Positions 1 to 9,485 are shown, counted from the first letter of the stretch. The stretch: 64,000 bases of DNA from Fodinibius saliphilus (GCF_005869845.1 NZ_VAWF01000001.1:1302001-1366000); one strand, 5' to 3'. The notes: generated by a model from the letters alone, not told the origin. A program made the numbers and translations.

Positions 1-79
1 TTGCCAACCGTTAATGTTCTTAACATAATCATATTCAGTTTATATGAAAGATATTATTAACAAAATACAGGGACAATCT

Positions 80-1378
80 ATGAAACGTTTTATTCAGCTT
101 AGTATACTGCTGATCTTTTGCATCCCCACTCTTCTGTTAGCACAACAACCAAAAGTATTTACAGGCGGTAAAATAATTCCAATCAGTGGCGATCCTATTG
201 ATAATGGGGTATTAGTAATCCAGAATGGTGAAATTATTGCTGTAGGTACTCAGGGGAAAGTTGACATTCCATCTGATGCTAAAACTTATGATGTTTCGGG
301 TAAAGTAATAATGCCCGGACTGGTAGATTCTCACTCTCATGTTGGCGGAGGTGATGGTGGTGATCAATCTTCGGCCCTCCATCCGGATACACGTATAATG
401 GATAGTATTGACCCCCGCAGCGACACCTTTAAAAAAGCACTGGCCGGTGGCATTACTACCGTTAATGTAATGCCGGGCTCTGGTCATTTAATGAGTGGCC
501 AAACTGTTTATCTAAAGCTACGAAAAGCTAATAAAATTGAGGATATGCTGCTTGTTGAAGACCCTCAAGAAGAAGTGGCAGGCGGTCTAAAAATGGCAAA
601 TGGTACGAATCCTATTGGTAAGGGGCCCTTTCCCGGTACACGAGCAAAATCGGCCTCAATGGTTCGCGAACTCTTTATTAAAGCCCAAAACTATAAAGGT
701 AAAGTAGAGAAAGCCGATGGCGACCCGGAAAAAATGCCGACCCGTGATATCGGTATGGAAACACTGGTAGATGTATTAAATGGAAAACGCATTGTTCATC
801 ATCATACGCATCGCCATGATGATATTTTAACAGCTATTCGCCTCGCTGAAGAGTTCGATTACCGACTAGTTCTACACCATGTAAGCGAAGCTTGGAAAGT
901 AGCTGATGAAATTGCTGAAGCTGATATCCCTGCTTCAATTATTGTACTGGATTCTCCCGGAGGTAAAATGGAGGCGGTAGATATTAAATATAAAAATGGG
1001 GCAGTCTTGGAAGACGCAGGCGTTACTGTAGGATATCATACCGATGCTTCTATTACCGACACTCGCTTATTTCTACGTTCAGGTGCCTTCGGTGTACGAG
1101 CCGGCATGAGTCGTAAAGGAGCACTCAAAGCACTTACTATTGAAAATGCGAAGATGCTGGATGCCCAAAACCGTGTAGGAACCCTTGAAAAAGGTAAGGA
1201 TGCTGATTTTATCATTCTTTCCGGTGATCCATTGAGCGTGTACACCCGTGTGCAACAAACGTGGGTTGAGGGAAAGAAAAGGTTCGATATCTCAAATCCT
1301 AAAGATCGAAAGTACGCTACCGGCGGCTATAACGTCTTTGAACGGACGACCCAAAATCACAACCACGGACGCAAGTAA
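80..1378 (+). CDS. exported metal-dependent amidohydrolase (imidazolonepropionase-like)
   Basis: Amidohydrolase-superfamily enzyme, probably periplasmic, acting on an unknown C-N bond substrate. I start it at 80 because the frame from there begins with a clean signal peptide (MKRFIQLSILLIFCIPTLLLAQQ); an in-frame ATG at 44 would add twelve residues ahead of it. The superfamily metal motifs are visible: VDSHSH around residues 83-87, a His-rich stretch VHHHTHRHDD near 240, LHHVSEAW near 265, and YHTDAS near 319, whose Asp would be the catalytic base. The C-terminal end shows the usual return to the small beta domain (GKDADFIILSGDPL). A related gene follows 70 bp downstream, so the two are probably co-transcribed. 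Substrate cannot be read from the sequence. Family sure, specificity unknown. Confidence 0.9.
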   Translation: MKRFIQLSILLIFCIPTLLLAQQPKVFTGGKIIPISGDPIDNGVLVIQNGEIIAVGTQGKVDIPSDAKTYDVSGKVIMPGLVDSHSHVGGGDGGDQSSALHPDTRIMDSIDPRSDTFKKALAGGITTVNVMPGSGHLMSGQTVYLKLRKANKIEDMLLVEDPQEEVAGGLKMANGTNPIGKGPFPGTRAKSASMVRELFIKAQNYKGKVEKADGDPEKMPTRDIGMETLVDVLNGKRIVHHHTHRHDDILTAIRLAEEFDYRLVLHHVSEAWKVADEIAEADIPASIIVLDSPGGKMEAVDIKYKNGAVLEDAGVTVGYHTDASITDTRLFLRSGAFGVRAGMSRKGALKALTIENAKMLDAQNRVGTLEKGKDADFIILSGDPLSVYTRVQQTWVEGKKRFDISNPKDRKYATGGYNVFERTTQNHNHGRK

Positions 1379-1448
1379 TGCTCTTTACTGCTGACTTTAT
1401 ACTAAAAAAGGTTAGTTCAAAGAAATTAAGACAAAAAATCATCCAACT

Positions 1449-2645
1449 ATGAAGAACCGAATTACACTATTTCTTTTTACGCTGCTTCTTGGTATTTCTA
1501 TGAGCAGTTATTCGCAAGTAGCCGTACAGGCGGATACTATTTACACTATGGACGGCGATAAAATTATTGATGGCATCGTCTTAGTAAAAGGAGAAAAAAT
1601 TGAAGCGATCGGCCCGGCAACTGATGTTCAAGTTCCTTCTGATTACCAGATGCATAAGACCTCTGTGGTAACACCGGGCTTCATTGATGCCCACACGGTG
1701 GTTGGTTTAGCTGGAATATTTAACCAAGACAGCGATCAAGACCAGCTGGAAACATCGTCTGCGATACAACCCCATTTACGTGCCTTTGATGCTTACAATG
1801 CCCGAGAAGAACTCGTGAAATTTGTACTCGACAAAGGGGTAACCACAGTTCATACCGGTCATGGTCCCGGGGCATTAGCCAGCGGACAAACGATGATCGC
1901 TAAAACAGCATATAATACTGTCAAAAAAGCAGTTTTAGACTCAAAAACTACTGTCTCCTTTACCCTCGGCTCAACAGTAGAACGTTATTTTGATAAACCC
2001 GGCACTCGTGCAAAGGGTGTTGCAATGCTTCGCCAACAGTTTATTGATGCCCAAGAATATCTTGATAAACGAAACTCTGATGAAAACCACAGCACCGATC
2101 TTAAAATGGAAGCCCTGGCCGATGTATTAAGTGGGGAACTGACCGCTATGATCACGGCCCATCGTGCGAATGATATCATGACAGCCCTTCGACTTAAAGA
2201 AGAGTTTGGTTTTAATATGATACTAGACGGAGCTTCAGAAGCTTACTTGGTAGTTGATGAGATCAAGGATGCCGGAATACCGGTTTTTATCCATCCTACC
2301 ATGACCAGAACGTATGGGGATGCCCAAAATGCCAGCTTTACTACTGCTTCAAAACTGGCCGAAGCAGAGATTCCTTTCGCCTTTCAAAGTGGTTTTGAGA
2401 GCTATGTTCCTAAAACGAGGATCATACTTTATGAAGCAGCTGTTGCCACTGCATATGGTCTGGATCGTGAAGAAGCTCTTAAAGCTTTAACTAAACAACC
2501 TGCTCAACTTCTCGGTATCTCTGACAAGGTAGGATCTCTGGCAACAGGCAAAGATGCCGACCTCGTACTTTTTGATGGTGACCCACTAGAATATACAACT
2601 CATATCAAATCCGTTATTGTTGATGGAAAGGTAGTAAAAAAGTAA
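1449..2645 (+). CDS. exported amidohydrolase-fold protein lacking metal ligands
   Basis: Second amidohydrolase-like protein (398 aa) in tandem with the preceding one. It has a signal peptide (MKNRITLFLFTLLLGISMSSYSQ), the N-terminal beta domain, the TIM-barrel region and the C-terminal GKDADLVLFDGDPL motif. When laid against its neighbour the metal sites are gone: DSHSH is DAHTV (residues 80-84), LHHVSEAW is LDGASEAY (near 259), and YHTD is FQSG (near 312). It may therefore be a non-catalytic partner or structural subunit of the upstream enzyme, or have a different chemistry. The frame is intact and long, so it is not an obvious pseudogene. Followed by a good terminator. Confidence 0.88.
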   Translation: MKNRITLFLFTLLLGISMSSYSQVAVQADTIYTMDGDKIIDGIVLVKGEKIEAIGPATDVQVPSDYQMHKTSVVTPGFIDAHTVVGLAGIFNQDSDQDQLETSSAIQPHLRAFDAYNAREELVKFVLDKGVTTVHTGHGPGALASGQTMIAKTAYNTVKKAVLDSKTTVSFTLGSTVERYFDKPGTRAKGVAMLRQQFIDAQEYLDKRNSDENHSTDLKMEALADVLSGELTAMITAHRANDIMTALRLKEEFGFNMILDGASEAYLVVDEIKDAGIPVFIHPTMTRTYGDAQNASFTTASKLAEAEIPFAFQSGFESYVPKTRIILYEAAVATAYGLDREEALKALTKQPAQLLGISDKVGSLATGKDADLVLFDGDPLEYTTHIKSVIVDGKVVKK

Positions 2646-2674
2646 CGTAGGCAACTCTAGGTTTTAATATTATT

Positions 2675-2717
2675 ATCCCCTCCCTTGCTTTATATAAAAT
2701 GGTGAGGGGATTTTTTA
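2675..2717 (+). terminator. rho-independent terminator after the amidohydrolase pair
   Basis: A CCCCTC / GAGGGG stem (2677-2682 with 2704-2709) with a long loop is followed directly by ATTTTTTATT. It lies about 30 bp after the second amidohydrolase stop codon. Confidence 0.75.
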
Positions 2718-2835
2718 TTGGAACAGCTGATACCTAACTCTCTATCCATTGCAAAAACTAAACTTTGATTGCCCTGTGCATAATTAATGCCTATCCTAGG
2801 GGTTCTTATAAGAAAAATAAACTTCGTAGGCGAAC

Positions 2836-3432
2836 ATGGATATTCCCGCATATTTAAATGCTTTGACGGGACTTTTTGTAATCATTGATCCCATAGGTGC
2901 AGCACTCATTTTCCACTCACTAGTACCACCGGGAGAAAAGCGTCATCGACGCATCATGGCATTCAAAGCAATTATTATATCCGCGGTACTACTAATTGTC
3001 TTTGGTAATTATGGTGAACCTTTGCTCGAACAGCTAGGTATAAGTATTCATGCTTTGAGAATATCGGGCGGTTTGCTTCTTTTCTATACGGCATTCAATA
3101 TGGTTACCGAAGAGATAGAATATAGTACAACAGAAAAGAAAAAAGACATCTCTGTTTTTCCTATGTCTATTCCCCTCTTAGCAGGTCCGGGCTCGTTAAC
3201 ACTCTCCATTCTTCTCTTTTCTAAATCTGGTGAAGCCAGTGCTGATATCGCAGTAACTGCAGCAATACTGTCTATATTTACACTAACGCTGGTTTTGATG
3301 CTCATATCAAATTATCTGAAGAAAATAATAGGGAAAACCGGGGATGAGATTCTACGGCGATTTTTGGGTGTTATTCTTGCAGCCCTCGCCATACAATTTG
3401 TTTACGATGGTATTGCCAATATCACCGGTTAA
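2836..3432 (+). CDS. MarC family integral membrane protein
   Basis: A 198-residue protein made almost entirely of hydrophobic segments (about six predicted membrane helices), with the MarC/YhgN features: the early FVIIDPIGAALIF segment at residues 14-26, the central IPLLAGPGSLTLSIL segment near 114-128 and the C-terminal RFLGVILAALAIQFVYDGI. MarC proteins are inner-membrane proteins; their function is not established although they are often labelled antibiotic-resistance or NAAT-type transporters. The gene converges on adenosine deaminase with only 18 bp between stop codons. Family assignment is good, function open. Confidence 0.87.
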   Translation: MDIPAYLNALTGLFVIIDPIGAALIFHSLVPPGEKRHRRIMAFKAIIISAVLLIVFGNYGEPLLEQLGISIHALRISGGLLLFYTAFNMVTEEIEYSTTEKKKDISVFPMSIPLLAGPGSLTLSILLFSKSGEASADIAVTAAILSIFTLTLVLMLISNYLKKIIGKTGDEILRRFLGVILAALAIQFVYDGIANITG

Positions 3433-3450
3433 AGCTGATAAAAAAATATA

Positions 3451-4437
3451 TTATTGATATGCTTCCGTAATCTTATTTCGCAGCTTATCTTTGGTCATAT
3501 CATCTGTAAAAGCATGCTCTATAGCATCCAAATTACTCTGTAACAGCTTTTGTTTACCCCAGTCAAATACCGAGGTTACGGTCTCATATTCCTCTTCTAA
3601 AGTTACATTTGAAATCGTCCGCGTATCCGTGTTTATGCTCAGAGAAATTCCTGAATCAAACAGACTATCAATGGAGTGATCTGAAATAGTCTCAAACACA
3701 TCCGTCTGCACATTACTGGTAGGACAAACTTCGAGATGGATATTATGCTCTTGTAAATATTCTACCAGTTCTGGATCATCATAACTACGTACCCCATGAC
3801 CTATTCGCGAGGGTCCAAACTTTTTAAGGGTTTCCCACACACTTTCAGGTCCACAAGCCTCTCCGGCATGGGCAGTACAATTAATATCTTTTTCATTGGC
3901 ATACTCAAATGCCGCAACATGGTTATCAACGGGATATCCAGCCTCATCAGCAGCAATATCAAAGCCCACAATACGGCTACCCGAAAACTCTTCTACTAAT
4001 TTCACTGTTTCCATGCTTTGCTCTTTTGAATAATGTCGTAGTGTACACAATATAATACCTGCTTCAATTCCGGTTTCTTTGATCTGGTCCTCAACCGTAT
4101 CATTCACTACCTGAACTACTTCTTCAGCTGTTAACCCTTTTTGTGTATGCTCTAATGGCGCATATCGGAGCTCTGCATATAATACATTATCAGCCTGCAG
4201 CTGTTCAAAAAGGTCTTTGGTAACCAATTTAAGAGCTTTTTTTGTTTGCATTAACTCAATCGCAGGTTGAGACCGTTTTATATAATCGGCTAAGTCTCTA
4301 CACTTTGCTGGAGCAATAAAAAACTCTCTGTACTCAGCTTTCGTAATATCAGGCCTTAACTTTTTTACAACTTTAAAACTCAATGAACAGTCTAAGTGTA
4401 AGTGAAGCTCAATTTTTGGGACCGTGGAAAAATTCAT
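3451..4437 (-). CDS. add: adenosine deaminase family enzyme
   Basis: Cytosolic purine-salvage enzyme expected to convert adenosine (or a close analogue) to inosine with a zinc-activated water. Zinc and catalytic motifs are present: HLHLD at 12-16, TAHAGE at 188-193 (His190 zinc ligand, Glu193 proton donor), IGHGVR near 212-217 and the metal-binding Asp in SINTDT at about 271. The length (328 aa) is normal. Two positions differ from the textbook enzyme: DCS replaces the usual DGS/DGA after the HxHxD motif, and TDT replaces TDD. These variants may mark a bacterial subfamily with its own substrate, so strict adenosine specificity is not certain. It is transcribed divergently from the ABC-F gene. 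Confidence 0.87.
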   Translation of the reverse strand: MNFSTVPKIELHLHLDCSLSFKVVKKLRPDITKAEYREFFIAPAKCRDLADYIKRSQPAIELMQTKKALKLVTKDLFEQLQADNVLYAELRYAPLEHTQKGLTAEEVVQVVNDTVEDQIKETGIEAGIILCTLRHYSKEQSMETVKLVEEFSGSRIVGFDIAADEAGYPVDNHVAAFEYANEKDINCTAHAGEACGPESVWETLKKFGPSRIGHGVRSYDDPELVEYLQEHNIHLEVCPTSNVQTDVFETISDHSIDSLFDSGISLSINTDTRTISNVTLEEEYETVTSVFDWGKQKLLQSNLDAIEHAFTDDMTKDKLRNKITEAYQ

Positions 4438-4609
4438 GACTGCTGTCTCTTTATATGGTTCTGCAAAAAGCCATAAAATTTAGGGCTTTATCAAGCCAAA
4501 TACCATTCCTTCTGCGTTTCTAAATTGTCCGTTGGTTCCTTATTTTAAGTATCCTATTTGGATCAATGCAATTAATTGATCACGGTTTACCGATCACTAT
4601 AAACAATTT

Positions 4610-6499
4610 ATGACATACCTTTCTACTGAAAATCTTTCTAAAAACTACGGCCATAAAACACTTTTTGAGGGACTCTCTTTTGGGATTTCCAAAGGTGATA
4701 AAACAGCATTAATTGCTGAGAATGGTACAGGGAAAACCACTTTGCTTCAAATATTAGCCGGTAATGAAACCCCGGATGAAGGCAAAGTAATGATACAAAA
4801 TGATGTAAGCATTGGTTTTTTAGAACAAGATCCAAAGCTCAATGAAGACCTGACCATACGCTCTTATATTGCCCGTAGTAACAATAAGATGGTGCAACTC
4901 ATCCAAAACTATGAACAGGCGGTACAGGCACAAGCCGAAGATTATAATGAAGAAACACAACAAGCATTTGAAGAAGCTGCTGCTAAAATGGATGCCGCCA
5001 ATGCCTGGGATTATGAACAGCGTATGGAACAGATCCTTGGCAAACTAAGTATTCATGATCTTGATCAATCTATCGCTACCCTGTCGGGAGGACAGCGCAA
5101 GCGGGTAGCACTGGCCTTTGTACTGCTAGATGACCCTGATATGCTTATACTCGATGAGCCTACCAATCACTTGGATGTTGAAATGATTGAGTGGCTTGAA
5201 GAGTATCTCAAACAAAGCAATTTAACCCTCCTGATGGTAACACACGATCGTTATTTTCTGGATCGTGTCTGTGATCATATTATCGAACTTGAAGGTGGAA
5301 ATCTCTATCACCACAAAGGCAATTATCAATATTTCTTACAAAAACGGGCCGAACGGCGTGAAGTGGAAAGAAAAAGAACCCACAAGGCAAATCAGCTCTA
5401 CAAAAAAGAGCTGCAATGGATGCGAAGGTCCCCCAAAGCACGTACCAGCAAGTCCAAATCTCGGATTGATGATTTCAAAGAACTAGAAAATGAGCTGGAT
5501 ACCGGACCTGATGGTCCCGAGCTACGCCTGCAGATGGATATGAGTAGAATGGGCGGAAAAATACTGGAATTAATAAACGTATCGAAAAGCTATGGAGAGG
5601 AAAAAATCCTCGATAGCTTTTATTACGATTTTGAAAAAGGGGAACGCATCGGCATTATCGGAGAAAATGGCGTTGGTAAAAGTACGTTTCTCAAAATACT
5701 AACGGGCGAAGAACCGATCGATTCCGGAAAGAGACGCGTTGGAAAAACAATTGTCTTTGGTCACTATCGACAAAAGGGACACGACTTTGATGAAAACCAG
5801 CGCGTTATTGATGTCATCGAAAATGCTGCCAAAGTTATAGAGCTTGCCAATGGAAAAAAGATTTCTGCCTCTCAATTTCTTAAGCATTTCATGTTCACTT
5901 CAGAGATGCAATATACTCCGGTAGAAAAGCTCAGTGGCGGTGAAAAACGACGCCTGAGTCTCATGATGGTTCTGCTTGAAAATCCGAACTTTCTCATCCT
6001 TGATGAGCCTACCAATGATCTTGATCTACTTACCCTTAACAAGCTCGAAGAGTTTTTATTGGATTTCCAAGGCTGCCTTATCCTGGTTTCTCATGACCGG
6101 TTTTTCATGGACAAGCTGGTAGAACACTACTTCGTATTTGAAGGTGAAGGTAAGATTGAGAGTCATCACGGTACCTATGAGGAATACCGCAAACTTCGTA
6201 AGAAACGACAAACGAAAAAACGAGCTCAAAAGAAAAAAGATAGCAGTTCCTCCTCCCAAAACGGCCAGAACAGTTCTTCGTACGATGAAAGGTTAAGCTA
6301 TAATGAGCGTCGGGAATATAATAAGCTCGAAGACAAAATTGCTGAACTGGAATCGAAGAAAGAAGCGTTAGAAAAACAGATTAGCAGTGGAGAGTTAGCC
6401 CATGATGAACTGCGCGAAAAATCTAATCGTTATGCCGAACTGGAATCGGAAATTGAAGATTGCACTGAACGTTGGTTTGAACTAGCAGAAAGAGCTTAA
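4610..6499 (+). CDS. uup: ABC-F family ATPase, Uup-like
   Basis: Soluble protein of 629 residues with two ABC cassettes and no membrane domain. First cassette: Walker A ENGTGKTT near 37-44, signature LSGGQ near 158, Walker B LILDEPTNHLD. Second cassette: GENGVGKST near 350, signature LSGGE, LILDEPTNDLD. Between them lies the ABC-F linker (rich in Arg/Lys, about 240-300), and the end is a Lys/Ser-rich tether followed by a charged coiled coil (about 560-629) like the DNA-binding C-terminal domain of Uup. ABC-F proteins act on ribosomes; Uup is also linked to DNA/ribosome quality control in E. coli. Uup is preferred over EttA because of the C-terminal coiled coil. Followed 18 bp later by an Smr gene. 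Confidence 0.9.
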   Translation: MTYLSTENLSKNYGHKTLFEGLSFGISKGDKTALIAENGTGKTTLLQILAGNETPDEGKVMIQNDVSIGFLEQDPKLNEDLTIRSYIARSNNKMVQLIQNYEQAVQAQAEDYNEETQQAFEEAAAKMDAANAWDYEQRMEQILGKLSIHDLDQSIATLSGGQRKRVALAFVLLDDPDMLILDEPTNHLDVEMIEWLEEYLKQSNLTLLMVTHDRYFLDRVCDHIIELEGGNLYHHKGNYQYFLQKRAERREVERKRTHKANQLYKKELQWMRRSPKARTSKSKSRIDDFKELENELDTGPDGPELRLQMDMSRMGGKILELINVSKSYGEEKILDSFYYDFEKGERIGIIGENGVGKSTFLKILTGEEPIDSGKRRVGKTIVFGHYRQKGHDFDENQRVIDVIENAAKVIELANGKKISASQFLKHFMFTSEMQYTPVEKLSGGEKRRLSLMMVLLENPNFLILDEPTNDLDLLTLNKLEEFLLDFQGCLILVSHDRFFMDKLVEHYFVFEGEGKIESHHGTYEEYRKLRKKRQTKKRAQKKKDSSSSSQNGQNSSSYDERLSYNERREYNKLEDKIAELESKKEALEKQISSGELAHDELREKSNRYAELESEIEDCTERWFELAERA

Positions 6500-6517
6500 T
6501 TTCAAAACAAATCACTT

Positions 6518-6796
6518 ATGGATCCAAAAGAGCTGCCTATTGACGGAACACTGGATCTACATACCTTTCGCCCTGATGAATTGGGATCTTTAATACCCAA
6601 CTTTATTTCCGAATGCCTAAAAAAAGAGATCTATGAAATTAGAATTATACATGGAAAAGGCACAGGAAATCTTCGTCGCTCGGTACATGCGCTTCTCGAC
6701 CGCAATCCCAATGTCCAAACTTATTCATTAGCCAACGACCGTAGCGGGTGGGGGGCGACTATTGCATCACTAAAAAGAAAGCAGCCTGCTAATTAA
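6518..6796 (+). CDS. small stand-alone Smr domain protein
   Basis: A 92-residue protein that is essentially one Smr (small MutS-related) domain. It has the opening DLHTFRPDE (DLHG-type motif near residues 10-18), the central IRIIHGKGTGNLR signature near 42-54 and the closing GWGATIASLK. Smr domains bind or cut nucleic acids: MutS2 Smr is a nuclease, and MutS2/SmrB act on collided ribosomes. The gene is 18 bp after the uup-like gene and very likely co-transcribed, which gives a suggestive pairing of two ribosome-related factors. Role in this organism is inference. Confidence 0.85.
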   Translation: MDPKELPIDGTLDLHTFRPDELGSLIPNFISECLKKEIYEIRIIHGKGTGNLRRSVHALLDRNPNVQTYSLANDRSGWGATIASLKRKQPAN

Positions 6797-6836
6797 AAAA
6801 GGCCTCCCTGCTTCCCTAAAAACAGATAGGCCTTTA
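6797..6836. terminator. bidirectional terminator between smr and fasciclin genes
   Basis: Inverted repeat AAAGGCCT ... AGGCCTTT flanked by A-rich and T-rich runs; it can serve both convergent transcripts. Confidence 0.7.
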
Positions 6837-6857
6837 TCCATAAAGAGATTCAATTTT

Positions 6858-7430
6858 CTAGTTTTCAACAAGGAAAACTTTATCTACCACATGAACAACA
6901 CCGTTAGACGCATCAACTGTGCCTAAAATTTTTGCACCGTTTACATAAACTTCACCATCTTTCTCCTCGGACTTAACATACTGCCCTGTCGCAAGATATA
7001 CATTCATACCATCTGCAAGCTGCTCTTTGCTCAAAGAAGCGGGAGAAGCATGAGAAGTGAGTATCTTAGCCAGTTTAGATTTGTTTTCCGGTTTCAACAA
7101 ATTCTCTACCGTACCTTCTGGCAGAGCTTCAAAAGCTTCATTTGTAGGAGCGAAAACAGTTAATGGCCCTGCATTAACCAAGACATTTTGAATTTCGGCA
7201 GCTTCTACTGCTTTAGCTAAAGTTGTATGATCTGGAGAATTTTTAGCAATTTTCAAAATATTAGCTTTTGATTCATCATCTACTACCCCGGCCTGTCCTG
7301 TATTAGAAGCAGATATGTTTGTTGTTTTTGATGAAGAACTTGAATTCTTATCAGTGTTACCACAAGAAATTAGCACCCCTGAAATAGTTAACACCAAGGC
7401 GATATTTATTATTTTATTTATCGTAGTCAT
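6858..7430 (-). CDS. fasciclin (FAS1) domain lipoprotein
   Basis: A 190-residue lipoprotein with one FAS1 domain. The N-terminus has a membrane segment ending in lipobox LISC (Cys23), then a Ser/Asn-rich tether. The FAS1 domain runs from about residue 60 to the end, with the typical H1 box LTVFAPTNEAFEALP near 101-115 and the closing H2-like NGVVHVVDKVFL. FAS1 domains in bacteria are extracytoplasmic adhesion or binding modules; the ligand is unknown. Monocistronic, convergent with smr and divergent from the MutS-like gene 222 bp away. Confidence 0.88.
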   Translation of the reverse strand: MTTINKIINIALVLTISGVLISCGNTDKNSSSSSKTTNISASNTGQAGVVDDESKANILKIAKNSPDHTTLAKAVEAAEIQNVLVNAGPLTVFAPTNEAFEALPEGTVENLLKPENKSKLAKILTSHASPASLSKEQLADGMNVYLATGQYVKSEEKDGEVYVNGAKILGTVDASNGVVHVVDKVFLVEN

Positions 7431-7652
7431 AGCATTTATTGTTTTTTGGTTTACCGTAAAAGCATTTTATATAAGATATAAAGACCTTTTTGTCTTTTTT
7501 AAAATACAAAAAAGCTGATAATCCCCCAACAGAACTTTAACAAAATCATATTTACATTTACTATAATATCGATCATAAATGTAGTTCAAATGTTGTTTTC
7601 ACCTGCATTTTTACTATCCTTCGGCTGATACTTTTTTCAATAACTGACCTTT

Positions 7653-9485
7653 ATGCACAACCATACCCAACAATCACTACGGCAAGCATTACAAAACCAA
7701 CTCCGTCGCTTGCAATCGAAAATTCAGGATCTTGACCAATTAAGTAGTCGGTTATCTATGGGGCGGCTTATTTGTTTCATTGGCGGATTAGCCCTTGTTT
7801 ACCTAATTGGACAAATGGGGCCCGAGTGGTTGTTCTGGGCTAGTCTTCTTGCATTCTTTGGTGGATTCTGGAAGCTAGTAAGGGTACACAAACAGGTTGA
7901 CAGAATTAAGAAAAAACTATCTGTTTGGCAGCAAATACGATCAACTCATTTGGCCCGACTCTCTTTAGATTGGACAAATATCCCTCAAAAGTCACCATCT
8001 AAAAGCTATGAAGACCATCCTTTTGCCACCGACCTGGATCTTATTGGACAACATTCATTACTACAACTCATTGATACCTCAAACTACCAGGGAAGTACAG
8101 ACCAACTCACAAATTTTTTGTTAACTCGAGAACCTTTTCCTGAAGAAGTCAATGCAAGACAGCAAATAGTTCAAGAGCTTGCTAACAAACCCAAATTCCG
8201 AGATCAACTTCATCTACTAGCTGAACTCAATAAAAAGCAAGAAACCGATAATGACTGGTCACTGGAAGAACTCTTGGAATATCTCGAAAAATCAGATGAG
8301 GTTAACTACACCGTTCCCCTTCTTGTTTTGGGTGGGTTAGCCGTCCTCAACATCGTTCTTGGCGGGTTATATCTTGCGGGGGTAATAAATCCCTATGTGA
8401 TTTTTTCCTTTATCCTTTATTTAGTCATATACAATTTTAACAGTGAGAAAATAGCTGGACTCTATACAGAATCATACCAAATTGAGAAGCTGCTCAGCCG
8501 ATTTAATGCTATACTACATTTTCTAGAAACGTACAATTATGAATCGAGTTCTAAGCTAAAAGAATATTGTCGCCCCTTTTGGGATAGCAAATATTCCCCA
8601 TCGAAATATGTTAAACGTATTATTCGTATTGCCGGGGCCGCTTCCTCTCAACAAAGTGAAATAGTCTGGATACTGCTAAACTTTTTAATGCCCTGGGACC
8701 TCTATTTTTCTCAGAAGCTGAGCTCATATAAAAAAGAATTAGCCCCCCACCTTTCGGAATGGATAGATCATTTTTATAAGCTTGAAGCATTTTCGGGAAT
8801 GGCTAATTTCTCTTGGTTACATCCCCATTACATTTTTTCTTCTCCCAATACTCAAACGGATACCCCTTTTAAGGCTACTGATCTTGGTCATCCACTACTC
8901 CCCGAGGATCAAAAAGTGACCAATGATATTACTATAAAGGAGAAAGGAGATCTTTTACTTATTACCGGCTCTAATATGGCTGGAAAGAGCACCTTCTTAC
9001 GTACTATGGGGGTCAACCTCGCTATCTGTTTTGCCGGTGCGCCGGTCAATGCCTCTAGCCTTTCTACTATTCCATTTCGCATATATAGCAGTATCAATGT
9101 CAGTGATTCTCTTGACGACGGTCTTTCTCACTTTTATGCCGAAGTAAAACGACTTCGCGGACTTCTTGAGTTGCTCAGAGATGATCATCATACTCCTGTC
9201 TTTTTTATGGTTGATGAAATATACCGGGGCACCAATAACAGGGAACGGCTGCGTGGCAGTGAAGCCTTTTTGCAAAATGTAGCCGGTAAAAATGGAGTTG
9301 GGCTTGTTTCTACCCACGATTTGGAGCTGGCTCAGCTCGAAAAAACCATACCTGAATTAACAAACTGGCATTTTGAAGAAACGATAGAGGATGGAAAAAT
9401 GAGCTTTGAATATAAACTCAAGCCAGGTCCCTGCCCTACTACCAACGCCCTCAAAATCATGGAGATGGAAGGCCTGCCTACTTGA
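7653..9485 (+). CDS. membrane-anchored MutS-family ATPase
   Basis: A 610-residue protein ending in a MutS-type ATPase domain: Walker A TGSNMAGKSTFLR near 436-448, Walker B FFMVDEIYRGT near 514-524, and the STHDLEL switch near 550. The N-terminal half is unlike MutS1. It has a hydrophobic pair near residues 39-75 and another near 222-260, each consistent with membrane helices, joined by a region resembling the MutS core and clamp (about 130-400). There is no mismatch-recognition domain and no Smr domain. Proteins of this layout are usually annotated simply as MutS-related in Bacteroidota. A role in ordinary mismatch repair is doubtful given the predicted membrane anchoring. Confidence 0.85.
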   Translation: MHNHTQQSLRQALQNQLRRLQSKIQDLDQLSSRLSMGRLICFIGGLALVYLIGQMGPEWLFWASLLAFFGGFWKLVRVHKQVDRIKKKLSVWQQIRSTHLARLSLDWTNIPQKSPSKSYEDHPFATDLDLIGQHSLLQLIDTSNYQGSTDQLTNFLLTREPFPEEVNARQQIVQELANKPKFRDQLHLLAELNKKQETDNDWSLEELLEYLEKSDEVNYTVPLLVLGGLAVLNIVLGGLYLAGVINPYVIFSFILYLVIYNFNSEKIAGLYTESYQIEKLLSRFNAILHFLETYNYESSSKLKEYCRPFWDSKYSPSKYVKRIIRIAGAASSQQSEIVWILLNFLMPWDLYFSQKLSSYKKELAPHLSEWIDHFYKLEAFSGMANFSWLHPHYIFSSPNTQTDTPFKATDLGHPLLPEDQKVTNDITIKEKGDLLLITGSNMAGKSTFLRTMGVNLAICFAGAPVNASSLSTIPFRIYSSINVSDSLDDGLSHFYAEVKRLRGLLELLRDDHHTPVFFMVDEIYRGTNNRERLRGSEAFLQNVAGKNGVGLVSTHDLELAQLEKTIPELTNWHFEETIEDGKMSFEYKLKPGPCPTTNALKIMEMEGLPT

